From an uncultured Bacilli bacterium (lineage in GTDB: Bacteria > Bacillota_I > Bacilli_A > RF39 > UBA660), in contig CANROB010000013.1 in assembly GCA_947632115.1 (NCBI GenBank), forward strand, positions 1 through 42,943: a DNA stretch of 42,943 nucleotides, read 5' to 3'. Each line of letters starts with the position of its first letter. Position 1 is the first letter of the stretch. Of the stretch, positions 1-8,561 are shown one piece after another. Made by a program: the position numbers and the translations under genes. The notes under the pieces are model-generated. The model was not told the origin of the DNA. It ran no database searches and saw only the letters and a list, made by a program, of their open reading frames with translations.

Positions 1-28
1 AAGTCACCTAGATTTCTCAACTTTTACG

Positions 29-67
29 AAAAAAAGACAAATAAGTAAAAATATTTACCTATTTGTC
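29..67 (-). terminator. Rho-independent terminator of the leftmost minus-strand operon
   Basis: Read on the minus strand, positions 67-36 form a 14-bp stem with one G-U pair and a TATT loop, followed directly by seven T residues (35-29). It lies just past the stop codon of the gene ending at 100 and would end that operon. Confidence 0.85.
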
Positions 68-76
68 AACAGTCTG

Positions 77-100
77 AAAGATATTTTTAAAAATATCTTT
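77..100. repeat. Perfect 24-bp palindrome at the operon end
   Basis: Positions 77-100 (AAAGATATTTTT followed by its exact reverse complement) are a perfect palindrome without loop, adjoining the stop codon of the gene at 100 and upstream of the terminator. It could be a second terminator stem, an RNA stabiliser or a protein site. Function unknown. Confidence 0.6.
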
Positions 101-1224
101 TATTTTTGTTCTTTTAAAGCTTCTACTTCTTTAATCAATTGTGTCTCTAACACTTTTATCAATTGTTCGTTATTTGCTTCCTTTGCTTTTTCAAGAGCTT
201 TCTTAATTAATTGAATACGACTTAAATCTACTTTTTTCGTCTCTTCTTTCGTTTCAGGCTCTTTCTTAGGCTCTTCCACAGGTTCAGAAGCTTCCTTAGA
301 TTCTACTTCTTCTACTACAGGTTCTTCAACCTTTTTTGTCGCTGCTTTTCCAGAACCTTTTGGTCTTCCAACAGGACGCTTAACTGGAACAGACACTTCT
401 TTTTCCATTGGAATTTCTTCCATCGTTAAATCCTTATCCTCTAAAACAGGAGAAGAATCTAAAACTGAATCTAATGTAGGCTCCTCTTCTTTTTCTAGCC
501 CCTGTAGTTTTTGGTATTGCTCTTCACTAACGGCTAAAGCATTACTCGTATCTTTCCATCCAATATTACTTGGATATACCTCTTGCGCCAAGGCTTCCTT
601 CTTCGTGAAAGGAAGTGGTTTTTCTTCTTCTTGTGTTTCTAAAGAAGGCATACTAGGCATAGCAAAGTCAAGATCAAAGTTAAAATCACTCTTTGGTGTT
701 TCTTCCTTTTCTTGTTCTTCTTTCTTTTCCTCTTTTTCTTCTTTAACTGGTTCTTCCTCTGGTTCGTCAATAATTTCCTCGAATAAATCAAAGCCTTTAG
801 GTTGTGGCTCTTCTTTCACTTCTACATACTCTGGAGGATTTTTCAAGATAGAAAATGGCAAAGATACTTCTTGAATCTTGACAACAAATTCTTCTTGAGC
901 AGCTAATTTTCTTCTTTCCTCACCATCTAAGTATCTTGTAGGAACGACAAACATATTAGAAGCAGCAATTTCCTTTATTTCTTTTTCTAACTCTACACGG
1001 ATTACTTTATCCGCTTCATCAACTGTTTTTTCAAGTGTTACAATAGCTTTTAAAAGGGCTTGTTCTTGTTCTTCCTGTAATGGACTTTTTTCAATAGAAT
1101 CATACTTCGCATTTAAAACACTGTAATCATCTAAATAACCATTTGCTTTTGAGCAATCTAAAATGGCCTTTAATGCTTTGACGATTTCGTCATACGTTAC
1201 CATTGGATTACTATAAGTATTCAT
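100..1224 (-). CDS. Hypothetical Lys/Glu-rich protein with an AT-hook-like motif
   Basis: A 374-residue protein that I do not recognise. The first ~110 residues look like a helical folded domain. The middle and C-terminal parts are low-complexity, dominated by E, K and P, and probably disordered. Near residues 281-297 lies PVGRPKGSGK, which matches the GRP core of an AT-hook, a DNA minor-groove binding motif. The last ~45 residues again look helical (charged coiled coil). It starts three bases after the stop of the DUF1292 gene with only a weak ribosome binding site, so translational coupling is likely. It is the last gene of the operon before the terminator. A nucleoid-associated or scaffold role is possible but is inference only. 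Confidence 0.75.
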   Translation of the reverse strand: MNTYSNPMVTYDEIVKALKAILDCSKANGYLDDYSVLNAKYDSIEKSPLQEEQEQALLKAIVTLEKTVDEADKVIRVELEKEIKEIAASNMFVVPTRYLDGEERRKLAAQEEFVVKIQEVSLPFSILKNPPEYVEVKEEPQPKGFDLFEEIIDEPEEEPVKEEKEEKKEEQEKEETPKSDFNFDLDFAMPSMPSLETQEEEKPLPFTKKEALAQEVYPSNIGWKDTSNALAVSEEQYQKLQGLEKEEEPTLDSVLDSSPVLEDKDLTMEEIPMEKEVSVPVKRPVGRPKGSGKAATKKVEEPVVEEVESKEASEPVEEPKKEPETKEETKKVDLSRIQLIKKALEKAKEANNEQLIKVLETQLIKEVEALKEQK

Positions 1225-1227
1225 AAA

Positions 1228-1485
1228 CTACTGACTCACAATCTCGCTCATCAATTTTTTAGCATTCATCCATTCTTCTTCATCTGTAATATTTTCAAGC
1301 TCGTACCCTTTCTCACCGACCGTTAACTTGGCAATATATAATACCTTGTTCCCGCTCTTTTGCGTTTCCCCTTTTGTATATACTAAATATTTATTCTTTT
1401 CTGATTCATCTTGTATAATAGAAACAAGTTCTACTTCTCGTTCCACACCGTCAACGTCAATGATTTTAATCATTTCCTTCTCCAT
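1228..1485 (-). CDS. DUF1292 family protein
   Basis: An 85-residue acidic protein of the DUF1292 family (YrzB-like, UPF0473), small cytoplasmic proteins of unknown function that are widespread in Bacillota. The family look is clear: an early I-D-x-D-G-x-E segment, a central Y-L-V-Y strand and an acidic D-E-E-E-W tail. The start at 1485 is chosen because AGGAGG lies seven bases before it; the longer reading frame to 1539 would begin upstream of that site and inside the promoter. It has its own promoter (TTGCAA-17-TATAAT, 1511-1539) and is followed by the AT-hook-like gene. Confidence 0.8.
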   Translation of the reverse strand: MEKEMIKIIDVDGVEREVELVSIIQDESEKNKYLVYTKGETQKSGNKVLYIAKLTVGEKGYELENITDEEEWMNAKKLMSEIVSQ

Positions 1486-1510
1486 TTTTATCCTCCTACC
1501 ATATGGCAAC

Positions 1511-1539
1511 ATTATATCATTAAAAGTGCTTCTTTGCAA
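1511..1539 (-). promoter_or_regulatory. Promoter of the DUF1292 gene
   Basis: Minus strand TTGCAA (1539-1534), 17-base spacer, TATAAT (1516-1511), with TGA directly before the -10 (extended -10). It lies 25 bases upstream of the chosen start codon. Confidence 0.75.
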
Positions 1540-1551
1540 TTCTATTCCCAG

Positions 1552-1854
1552 TTATTTTTCGATTTTTTCAGCTGGGGATTTTTTCACTTTCCGAATTAAA
1601 AACCACTTACATTCATAACTACATAAATCACGGATATAATCGTCTTTAAATTTAATATCATTTCCTTTATTACAAATCTTATTAATTTTTTTACAAAAAC
1701 CTTTTAGCCGTAATTTTCCATAAGACCAATCCCCTAAAATATAATCATAAGGCTCAAAATAATCTGTATAGCGACTCTTTAGAGCTTCTAGATCAAACCC
1801 ATCTTTATATTCTTCTTCTAATTCCCATTCCGTATTTTCTAACTTGATTGTCAT
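1552..1854 (-). CDS. yutD: YutD-like protein (DUF1027)
   Basis: A 100-residue protein matching the YutD family of Bacilli, whose function is unknown. The diagnostic part is the ILGDWSYGKLRLKGF segment around residues 39-53, followed by a cysteine-containing C-terminal stretch (Y-E-C-K-W-F-L-I-R-K) seen in the same place in B. subtilis YutD. The start codon follows a GGGAGG site lying inside the end of the upstream lipoprotein gene, with three bases between the stop and the start, so the two are cotranscribed. In Bacillus, yutD also lies close to yunB, so this cluster is conserved. Confidence 0.85.
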   Translation of the reverse strand: MTIKLENTEWELEEEYKDGFDLEALKSRYTDYFEPYDYILGDWSYGKLRLKGFCKKINKICNKGNDIKFKDDYIRDLCSYECKWFLIRKVKKSPAEKIEK

Positions 1855-1857
1855 TTT

Positions 1858-3510
1858 CTATTCCTCCCTAAAGGCATCTTTTATTTCTTGATATTTCAAA
1901 AGACTAGATTGTCCATTCCATGCCATATAGCCTCCTGTCATCTTTCTTTCGTACAAGGCTTTGATTTCTTCTTTTACCTTCGTAGCATCATAAATAACAG
2001 TAGGTTCCTTAATTGTATTATACGCCTGTATCCAATTTCTGACAATAGCCGGAGTCGGAATCCATGTTTGTTTTTTCTCTACATAAGCACCCCATCGAAG
2101 TAATAATTGGTAAGGATTTGTCCAGGCAATTTCTGTCATTCCATATTCATATTTAGCAAAATGATCCGGATAAGGCATTCCACTAATCACATCCACAACG
2201 TTAGAAATAGCAGGCCAATATTGTCCATAAGAAGTCACATAGTCATGTACAGATTCACCAAAGACATCAACAGAGATATAAGCTTCTAAATCATGAATTT
2301 CATCTTTTGCGTACATAATAAAAGCTTGAATAGCTTGGGCTTTTTCCTCCCCATAAGTATTTTTATAATCTACCACTCCCTCTTCTTCCTTTTCTTTCAT
2401 ACTATCGGGAAAACGAACATAATCAAATTGAATCTCCTGAAACCCAATATCCTGAATGGATTCTTTTGCGAGTTCTACATTAAACTCCCATACACTTCTT
2501 TGATAAGGACTAGGCCAGTAAGAATTGTTATGTTTTAAAGGACTATTCGTTTCCTTATTTTGGATAGTTGTTTCAGGGTGATCGAAAGCATAGTAAGAAT
2601 CTTTAAAAGTCGTAATTCTTCCGATAACATAAAAACCGTTATCTTTTAGTTTTTGAATCATTGCTTGATAATCCGATTTCGAATAAAGAGCATGATCATA
2701 GTTTGTTTTTGAATACTTCTTCATAGCCTCTGCTTGATAGGCAGGAACGGTATTTTCTTTAATATCAACAACAAAGGCATTGATATTACTTTCATTCGCC
2801 AAAGCGATATAGGCATCTAAATTTTGAAGGACTCCAGCTTGTAAATAAAAAGCGCGAACCTCTTCTGGCATGATATTGTTTGGAAATTGTCCTTTTTGAA
2901 CAGGAAAATAGTCTAAATTAGCGGCTTTTCCACCTCCCAAGGAAGATCCCATTTTTAAATGATTTTGATAGCTTCCCTCTTCATCATAATGCGATAATGC
3001 TTCCTCTTTCGTATCGACCAAATAAATAGAACGTACATATCCTTTTTCCTTTTCTCCTTCTACTTCATACTTATTCACACTGCCATCAGGAAGAAGGGTA
3101 TCATATCCTAATACTTTAACCTCCGTTCCCTTTTTTAAAAATCCTACAATCTCTGAACTATTTTGTTTTACTAGCGTAGCGGGAGTTCTTACATAAAGAG
3201 TTTGTTCTCTTACAATGTCATCTTCTAAAGGGGTAAGATATTCTTTTAAAACATAATATGTTTTTCCTTGGTAACGAATTTGATGATAACGAGTATTAGA
3301 AATCAAAACATCCTCCTTTACTAATGGAACAAAAAGTCCACGACTTAAAAAAGTCTCTTGATAAGTATCATCTAAAACAGGGATATCTTTTTTTATTCCT
3401 GCTAAAAAATAAGAAACGGTTTCCTTTTTGGTAGAAGAAAAAGTACACCCTCCCAAAAACATAACGGCTATACATACTAAAATCATTTTTCTTATCATTT
3501 TCTTTTTCAT
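1858..3510 (-). CDS. Lipoprotein with putative glycoside hydrolase domain (DUF4015)
   Basis: About 550 residues. The N-terminus is a lipoprotein signal peptide (KKKMIRKMILVCIAVMFLGGC, lipobox LGGC). It is followed by an SH3-like segment (LYVRTP...VGFLKKGTEVKVLG) and then a large TIM-barrel-like domain with DIKENTVPAY, VIGRITTFKD, FDYVRFPDS and AWTNPYQLLLRWG, typical of the DUF4015 putative glycosyl hydrolase family. It probably acts on cell-surface polysaccharide outside the membrane; the substrate is unknown. The start at 3510 is preferred over 3546 because GAGG precedes it and it begins the signal peptide. It sits between yunB and yutD in a tight operon. Confidence 0.8.
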   Translation of the reverse strand: MKKKMIRKMILVCIAVMFLGGCTFSSTKKETVSYFLAGIKKDIPVLDDTYQETFLSRGLFVPLVKEDVLISNTRYHQIRYQGKTYYVLKEYLTPLEDDIVREQTLYVRTPATLVKQNSSEIVGFLKKGTEVKVLGYDTLLPDGSVNKYEVEGEKEKGYVRSIYLVDTKEEALSHYDEEGSYQNHLKMGSSLGGGKAANLDYFPVQKGQFPNNIMPEEVRAFYLQAGVLQNLDAYIALANESNINAFVVDIKENTVPAYQAEAMKKYSKTNYDHALYSKSDYQAMIQKLKDNGFYVIGRITTFKDSYYAFDHPETTIQNKETNSPLKHNNSYWPSPYQRSVWEFNVELAKESIQDIGFQEIQFDYVRFPDSMKEKEEEGVVDYKNTYGEEKAQAIQAFIMYAKDEIHDLEAYISVDVFGESVHDYVTSYGQYWPAISNVVDVISGMPYPDHFAKYEYGMTEIAWTNPYQLLLRWGAYVEKKQTWIPTPAIVRNWIQAYNTIKEPTVIYDATKVKEEIKALYERKMTGGYMAWNGQSSLLKYQEIKDAFREE

Positions 3511-3549
3511 AGTTTCCTCTAAAAAATAGTATGCCAATATTTTCATAAA

Positions 3550-4272
3550 TTATTGAATAGGAAGTGAGAATAATGGACTATCTAAACTTCCCGCATAATA
3601 TTCAGGAACGCTTCCTTGCATTAATTTCATCGCAATAGGAACTAAGGTATCTACTTTTATCTTTTCTGAACGAAATGGCAAAATCACTTGTAGTTGAATG
3701 GAAAGATGAATATAAACTTCAATCATGGCATTATTAATACCAAAATTGGTAACTTCCGTTTCAATATTACTAGTAGCTGATCCGACTAAATTTAAAAGAA
3801 CAGGAATTCTAGGCCCTAACTCCTCAAAAAAAGGATTATTCAAAAGAACCCCTAAAGGAATTTTATAAAAAATACCTTTTTCTTTTTCATCTTTATATTC
3901 TAAAGAAATGGCATCGGATAACTCTAATTGATCTAAGGAACCTTCTTCTACATATTTTAAACTAATGATAACTGCATTGGTTGTAGTAGATAAAATCTTG
4001 TTTACAATAATGGGATTTAAATCCATACTAACAATCTTACCACTATCATCTTTAGTAACTGTAAAAAGATTCTCTAAGGTAAGTTCTTCTACTACTTGTT
4101 TACTAATCGCATCATTGATAAGAAAAGTGGCTAATTTTTCTGCCTTTTGATTCGCATAAGCCATAAGAATGGGAGAAGCTCTACGCTTTAAAAAAGAAAA
4201 AGCAAGAACAATAGAGAAAAATAGTAAAAAAAATACAAGCGCTAACCGCTGCTTCCAGTTTTGTATTATCAT
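3550..4272 (-). CDS. yunB: Sporulation protein YunB
   Basis: A 240-residue protein with one N-terminal membrane segment (about residues 10-28) and the YunB architecture: MAYANQKAEKLATFLINDAI, then L-N-P-I-I-V-N-K-I-L, then a conserved I-P-L-G-V-L segment and a C-terminal P-F-R-S-E-K-I-K-V motif. YunB belongs to the sigma-E regulon in B. subtilis and is needed for normal spore formation; it is expected in the mother-cell membrane. Divergent from the CBS-domain gene with a 74-bp gap. It is one of several sporulation genes here. The ribosome binding site is weak. Confidence 0.85.
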   Translation of the reverse strand: MIIQNWKQRLALVFFLLFFSIVLAFSFLKRRASPILMAYANQKAEKLATFLINDAISKQVVEELTLENLFTVTKDDSGKIVSMDLNPIIVNKILSTTTNAVIISLKYVEEGSLDQLELSDAISLEYKDEKEKGIFYKIPLGVLLNNPFFEELGPRIPVLLNLVGSATSNIETEVTNFGINNAMIEVYIHLSIQLQVILPFRSEKIKVDTLVPIAMKLMQGSVPEYYAGSLDSPLFSLPIQ

Positions 4273-4346
4273 ACTTCATTCTATTATTTTTCAAGGAAAA
4301 AATGTATAGGGATAGCCATTTTGGACATATTATAAATGGTGATTAC

Positions 4347-4820
4347 ATGAAAGTAAAAGAAATTATGACAAAAGATATGGTAGTAGCCTATCCCGATACT
4401 ACCTTAGAAGCTGCTAGTAGTATGATGCGTAATTATGATATTGGTTTTTTGCCTGTTGAAAAAGACAATGATTTTGTAGGTGTCATTACGGATAGAGATA
4501 TTGTCATTCGGGCTTTAGCGCTTGGAAAAAATGAGAAAGAAAAGGTAGAGCCTTATATGACAAACTATATTATTAGTATTACAAGTGATGCTAGTATAGA
4601 AGAGGCATTAGAACTCATGTCAGAAGAAAGAGTAAAACGTCTTCTAGTCGAGGAAGATAAAAAAATTATTGGCCTTATTTCCCTTTCAGATATTTTAAAT
4701 GTTACAGAAGAGCCTTATGTACTAGAATATGTCACACAGATTTTTCAACCTATAGAAGAAATTGCTATTACCAATGAAATTGATATTCCAGAAGCAGAAG
4801 TAGATGAATTTGAACTTTAA
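4347..4820 (+). CDS. CBS-domain pair protein (YhcV-like)
   Basis: A 157-residue cytoplasmic protein made of two CBS domains (about residues 1-60 and 65-125) with typical signatures: VKEIMTKDMV, GFLPVEKDNDFVGVITDRDI, then RLLVEEDKKIIGLISLSDIL. CBS pairs bind adenine nucleotides and act as energy or redox sensors. No catalytic domain is attached, as in B. subtilis YhcV. The start at 4347 is chosen for the GGTGAT site four bases before it; the open frame extends to 4302 without a ribosome binding site. It ends in an acidic tail (PEAEVDEFEL) and is followed by a bidirectional terminator. Confidence 0.85.
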   Translation: MKVKEIMTKDMVVAYPDTTLEAASSMMRNYDIGFLPVEKDNDFVGVITDRDIVIRALALGKNEKEKVEPYMTNYIISITSDASIEEALELMSEERVKRLLVEEDKKIIGLISLSDILNVTEEPYVLEYVTQIFQPIEEIAITNEIDIPEAEVDEFEL

Positions 4821-4836
4821 AACTTTCTCTCAGAAA

Positions 4837-4866
4837 AAAATACGATTACTCGTATTTTCTTTTTTT
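4837..4866. terminator. Bidirectional terminator between CBS gene and ftsX
   Basis: AAAATACGA and TCGTATTTT (4837-4845, 4850-4858) pair around a TTAC loop. A T-run follows on the plus strand (4860-4866) and a T-run is also present on the minus strand. It serves the two convergent genes and overlaps the ftsX stop codon. Confidence 0.85.
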
Positions 4867-5785
4867 ATATTTTAAGATGCTTTCTAACAGCTCTCCAAGA
4901 ACCAAACATACCAACGATAACGCCAATTAACATTAAAACACCGGCAACAATATAAATAAATGGTTCTGGTTCTACTAATGTCACAAATTTTCCAAAAAGA
5001 CGTCCATCAAATTTGGTATATAGCGTAGAATATCCATACGTTAAAACAGCAATAGGAATAAGGGAACCAAGAACACCTAATAACAATCCCTCAAAAACAA
5101 AAGGAATCTTAATATTGGTATTAGAAGCTCCTACCAATCGCATAATATCAATTTCTCTTTTACGAGAAAAAATAGTAATCTTAATGGTATTCGCAATCAA
5201 AAAGGCCGTAACCAGAACAAGGGCAATCACGATAGCATAAGTACTTTTCGTGATGACATCAAATACACCAATCAATTGATCAACCATATCTTGGGCATCT
5301 TTTACAACAGCTACTCCCTCAATGGCAGCAATCTGTTTAGAAGTTTCTGCCATTTTATTAATATCAACAATCTTGATGTGATAAGCATCCTTAAGAGGAT
5401 TTTCTTCCCGATCTTCCCAGTTTTGCATAATTTCTTCATAAGTAGTGGAAGATTCCATCATCTCTTTTCGAATAGATTCTTTATCGTCTAGGACAATCGC
5501 TTTATCTCCTTCTTGAATATTAGGGAGTTTACGAATTTCTTCTCTAATTTCCGCAATTCGCTCCTCCGTGATATCTACATCCAAAAAGGCAACAATCGTA
5601 ACATCTTCTTCGATTTTTTTCGTCATACTATTGACATTAGCAGATAACGTAATAGAAATGGCAACCACTAATAATGTAATCGTGATACAACTAATAGAAG
5701 CTAAAGAAAGAGAAAAATTACGAATGATACTTTTAAAAGAGTCACGAATATTTCTAAATAAAATTCTAATCAGTTTCATGAACAT
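4865..5785 (-). CDS. ftsX: Cell division protein FtsX
   Basis: A 306-residue permease-like subunit of the FtsEX complex. One N-terminal membrane helix (about 26-48) is followed by a long extracellular domain (about 50-175) and three further helices with the conserved cytoplasmic segment SRKREIDIMRLVGAS, the FtsE contact region. FtsEX does not transport but uses ATP to switch on peptidoglycan hydrolases through the extracellular loop. The start overlaps the end of ftsE by 20 bases and is preceded by GAGGGGG; a second ATG at 5779 is possible. The M23 coiled-coil protein at 21.2-22.4 kb is a candidate partner. Confidence 0.93.
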   Translation of the reverse strand: MFMKLIRILFRNIRDSFKSIIRNFSLSLASISCITITLLVVAISITLSANVNSMTKKIEEDVTIVAFLDVDITEERIAEIREEIRKLPNIQEGDKAIVLDDKESIRKEMMESSTTYEEIMQNWEDREENPLKDAYHIKIVDINKMAETSKQIAAIEGVAVVKDAQDMVDQLIGVFDVITKSTYAIVIALVLVTAFLIANTIKITIFSRKREIDIMRLVGASNTNIKIPFVFEGLLLGVLGSLIPIAVLTYGYSTLYTKFDGRLFGKFVTLVEPEPFIYIVAGVLMLIGVIVGMFGSWRAVRKHLKI

Positions 5786-6461
5786 ATTCCCCCTCTTTAT
5801 ACTCTTTCAAGATTCTTCCGGAATCTAGTTCAATAACCCGTTTTTTCATCTTGTTAACTATTTCCGTATCGTGGGTAACCATAATAATCGTTGTTCCTAA
5901 TTTATTGATGGCTTCTAGAACATTCATAATTTCCATACTCGTTTTTTCGTCCAAGTTTCCTGTTGGTTCATCACAGATTAAAATTTTAGGTCCATTTACA
6001 ATAGCTCTTGCAATCGCAACTCTTTGTTGTTCTCCTCCTGATAAATGGGTAGGATATTGTTTGGCTTTATTTTTAAGTCCTACTAATTCTAATACTTTAA
6101 TAACTTTTCCATAAATTTCATCTTTTGGAAGGCCAAAGATTTCAAGCGCAAAAGCTACATTTTCATAAACCGTCAATTTTGGTAACAACTTAAAGTCTTG
6201 GAAAACAACACCTAGTTTTCTTCGAATCTTATAGATTTTTCGATTTTTTATTTTGGCTACATCAAGTCCTCCTACTAAAATTTGTCCAGAAGTAGGTCTT
6301 TCTTCCCGATATAACATTTTAATTAAAGTGGACTTTCCACATCCTGTTGCGCCGATAATGAAGACAAATTCCCCTTTGTCAATGGATAAATCTAGGTCAT
6401 GAATAGCTGTTACACCGTTTTTATAAACTTTATGCACATGCCGCATTCTAATTAATTCCAT
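5766..6461 (-). CDS. ftsE: Cell division ATP-binding protein FtsE
   Basis: A 231-residue ABC ATPase with Walker A GATGCGKST (about 37-45), Q-loop VVFQDFKLLP, signature LSGGEQQRVAIARA, Walker B ILICDEPTGNLD and the switch His in MVTHD. The GNLD Walker B end and length are typical of FtsE. It pairs with FtsX, encoded downstream with overlap. Upstream is a YitT-family gene and prfB, matching the prfB-ftsEX neighbourhood of Bacilli. The start follows an AGGAG site eight bases before it. Confidence 0.95.
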   Translation of the reverse strand: MELIRMRHVHKVYKNGVTAIHDLDLSIDKGEFVFIIGATGCGKSTLIKMLYREERPTSGQILVGGLDVAKIKNRKIYKIRRKLGVVFQDFKLLPKLTVYENVAFALEIFGLPKDEIYGKVIKVLELVGLKNKAKQYPTHLSGGEQQRVAIARAIVNGPKILICDEPTGNLDEKTSMEIMNVLEAINKLGTTIIMVTHDTEIVNKMKKRVIELDSGRILKEYKEGEYVHETD

Positions 6462-6476
6462 AGCAAACTCCTTTCA

Positions 6477-7319
6477 TTACGCTCCGCCAGATACCTCATA
6501 AGCATCGGTTATAACAAAGAAAGCATCTGGATCAATTCTTTTGATACCTTCTTTTAAAGCATAGTATTGACTTGTTGGAATAATACACATAATTACTTTT
6601 TTATAATCTCCTGTGTATCCTCCTCTTCCTTCCAAGACCGTAACACCATGAATCATCGAATCCATGATAAATTTCTTGACACTTGTTTCATGTTCCGTAA
6701 TGATGAAAAAGGCTTTAGATTGAGAAATTCCTAATACTACCTTATCCGTAATCATACTAACAATCGCTAAGTTGACAATAGAATAGATAAATGTTTGAAA
6801 ATCAAAAACAAAAAGAGAAATAAGAATAATTAACCCATCTGTCAAAAGCATTGCTTTTCCAACATTCATCTTTCCATATTTACTAACAATATGGTTTAAA
6901 ATATCTGTTCCCCCAGTGGTAAAACCAGCCTTAAAGACTAGTCCTAAACCAGCACCAGCTACAATAGCCCCACATACGACTTCCAAAAAGGGTTCTGCTT
7001 CTCCTAGATTCAAAACACTAGGTAAAGATTCCGTTGCTTTCACCAAAAGCGGATATAGCAAAGACCCAATGACCGTATTTTTCGTCTGATTTTTTCCTAA
7101 GAGAAAAAAACTTAAAAGGAGAAGCAAAATAGAACTCACTAACATGACGATAAAAGGTTCTATGGAAAAGAGTTTCTTAAAGATAATTCCTAGTCCTCCT
7201 ACCCCATAGGTAATATTATTAGGAAGAAGAAAATAATTAAAGGCAAGTGCAAGAAGAAGAACACCAACTAAGAACTCGCCATAGCGAAAAAGCATTTCTC
7301 CTTTATGTTTTTGCTTCAT
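6477..7319 (-). CDS. YitT family membrane protein (DUF161/DUF2179)
   Basis: A 280-residue protein with five to six membrane segments in the first ~190 residues and a cytoplasmic C-terminal DUF2179 domain (HGVTVLEGRGGYTGDYKKVI, then IDPDAFFVITDAYEVSG). The loop GLVFKAGFTTGGTDIL is the family hallmark. The function of the family is not established; transport or signalling has been suggested. The ATG is one base after the prfB stop, and its GGAGG site lies inside the prfB end, so it is cotranscribed with prfB and ftsEX. Confidence 0.88.
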   Translation of the reverse strand: MKQKHKGEMLFRYGEFLVGVLLLALAFNYFLLPNNITYGVGGLGIIFKKLFSIEPFIVMLVSSILLLLLSFFLLGKNQTKNTVIGSLLYPLLVKATESLPSVLNLGEAEPFLEVVCGAIVAGAGLGLVFKAGFTTGGTDILNHIVSKYGKMNVGKAMLLTDGLIILISLFVFDFQTFIYSIVNLAIVSMITDKVVLGISQSKAFFIITEHETSVKKFIMDSMIHGVTVLEGRGGYTGDYKKVIMCIIPTSQYYALKEGIKRIDPDAFFVITDAYEVSGGA

Positions 7320-7320
7320 C

Positions 7321-8422
7321 CTATTTTCCTCCTTTCCTTAAGTAATCTTCAATAAATAAGGAAATATCTCCGTCTAATACCTTAGATACATTTCCTGTTT
7401 CTGTTCCTGTTCTATGATCTTTCACAAGAGAATAAGGATGCATCGTATAGGTACGAATCTGAGAACCAAAATTGATATCAGAAGATTCTCCTTTAATCGA
7501 TTTTAATTCTTGTTCCCTTTTCTCTATTTCTTTTTGGTATATTTTATTTTTTAAAACCGTCATCGCAATTTCTTTATTGCGAATCTGACTTCTTTCATTT
7601 TGGCAAGTAACAACAATTCCCGTTGGAAAATGAGTAATACGAACGGCACTATCGGTTGTATTAACTCCTTGCCCTCCCTTACCACTACTGCGATAAACAT
7701 CTATACGAATATCCGTATCTTTTACTTCAACCTCAATGTCTTTATCCTGATAAAGAGGCGTAATATCAACGGAAGCAAACGAAGTGTGTCGTCTACTATT
7801 CGCATCAAAAGGAGAAATTCGAATGAGTCGGTGAACCCCTTTTTCTCCCTTTAAATAGCCATAACATTTATTTCCATGAACAAGAAGAGAAACACTTTTT
7901 AATCCTGCTTCTTCTCCATCTTGATAGTCAATCACTTCTACTTTATAGTGTTGCTTCTCAAAGTATCTAGTATACATCCGATAAAGCATGTATGCCCAAT
8001 CACAAGATTCTGTTCCTCCTGCCCCTGGATGAATCTCCAAAATAATATCACAATCATCATATGGTCCGTTTAAAAGAAGTTGCAAAGAGATACTCTCTAA
8101 TTCTTCTTCCAGAGGTTGTAATTCATCCCTTAAAGATTGCTCTAAAGCATCATCTTGTTCCTCTTTTAAAAAAATGGCAAGTTCTAAATGGGAAGCAATT
8201 TTTTCTTTTAATTCTTTTAATTTATCATATTCAGACTTTAACTGATTACATTCAGAAATGATTTCACTCGTATCATCCCTACTCCAAAAATCAGGAGCCG
8301 ATATCTGTTTTTCTAGCTCCTCTATTCTTTCTTTTTTCTTATCTGGGTCAAAGAGACCTCCATAAGGATTCTACCTTTTCTTGGCAGGATTGATAGCTGC
8401 TAATTAAATCACTAAGTTCCAT
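7321..8422 (-). CDS. prfB: Peptide chain release factor 2 with programmed +1 frameshift
   Basis: RF2, which ends translation at UGA and UAA. Two frames join: 8422-8351 encodes 24 residues ending in W-R-S-L, then CTT-TGA. One base (8350) is skipped and reading continues from 8349 (D-P-D-K-K) to 7321, giving 366 residues, the same length as B. subtilis RF2. The frameshift site has the canonical parts: internal Shine-Dalgarno GGAGG three bases before CTT, and TGA followed by C. Catalytic GGQ lies in SSGKGGQGVN and the stop-reading SPF in RISPFD. The start has AGGAGG upstream. It is a self-regulating gene: low RF2 raises frameshifting. Confidence 0.96.
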
Positions 8423-8442
8423 ATCTTTATCCTCCTATAGAC

Positions 8443-8451
8443 ATTATAACA
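8443..8451 (-). promoter_or_regulatory. Extended -10 promoter of prfB
   Basis: Minus strand TGTTATAAT (8451-8443), 20 bases before the prfB start codon. No good -35 hexamer is visible at 17 bases, consistent with an extended -10 promoter. Confidence 0.55.
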
Positions 8452-8529
8452 TGATTTCTTTGGATTGGAAATAAAAATTACGTGAAAATATCCTTTCTAA
8501 GATACCAAAAATTCTTGCTATTTCTTTCT

Positions 8530-8561
8530 AAAAATAAAAAACTATAGAATTTTCTATAGTT
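8530..8561 (-). terminator. Terminator of yebC
   Basis: On the minus strand AACTATAGAA and TTCTATAGTT (8561-8552, 8549-8540) form a 10-bp stem with a two-base AA turn, so the tip probably opens to a larger loop. TTTTATTTTT follows. The yebC stop codon lies in the stem. Confidence 0.85.

Noticed and set aside
605..874. Plus-strand open frame over the Lys/Glu-rich gene
   Set aside because: It is the antisense of a Glu/Lys-rich frame (Ser/Phe-rich translation), has no ribosome binding site and no family look.
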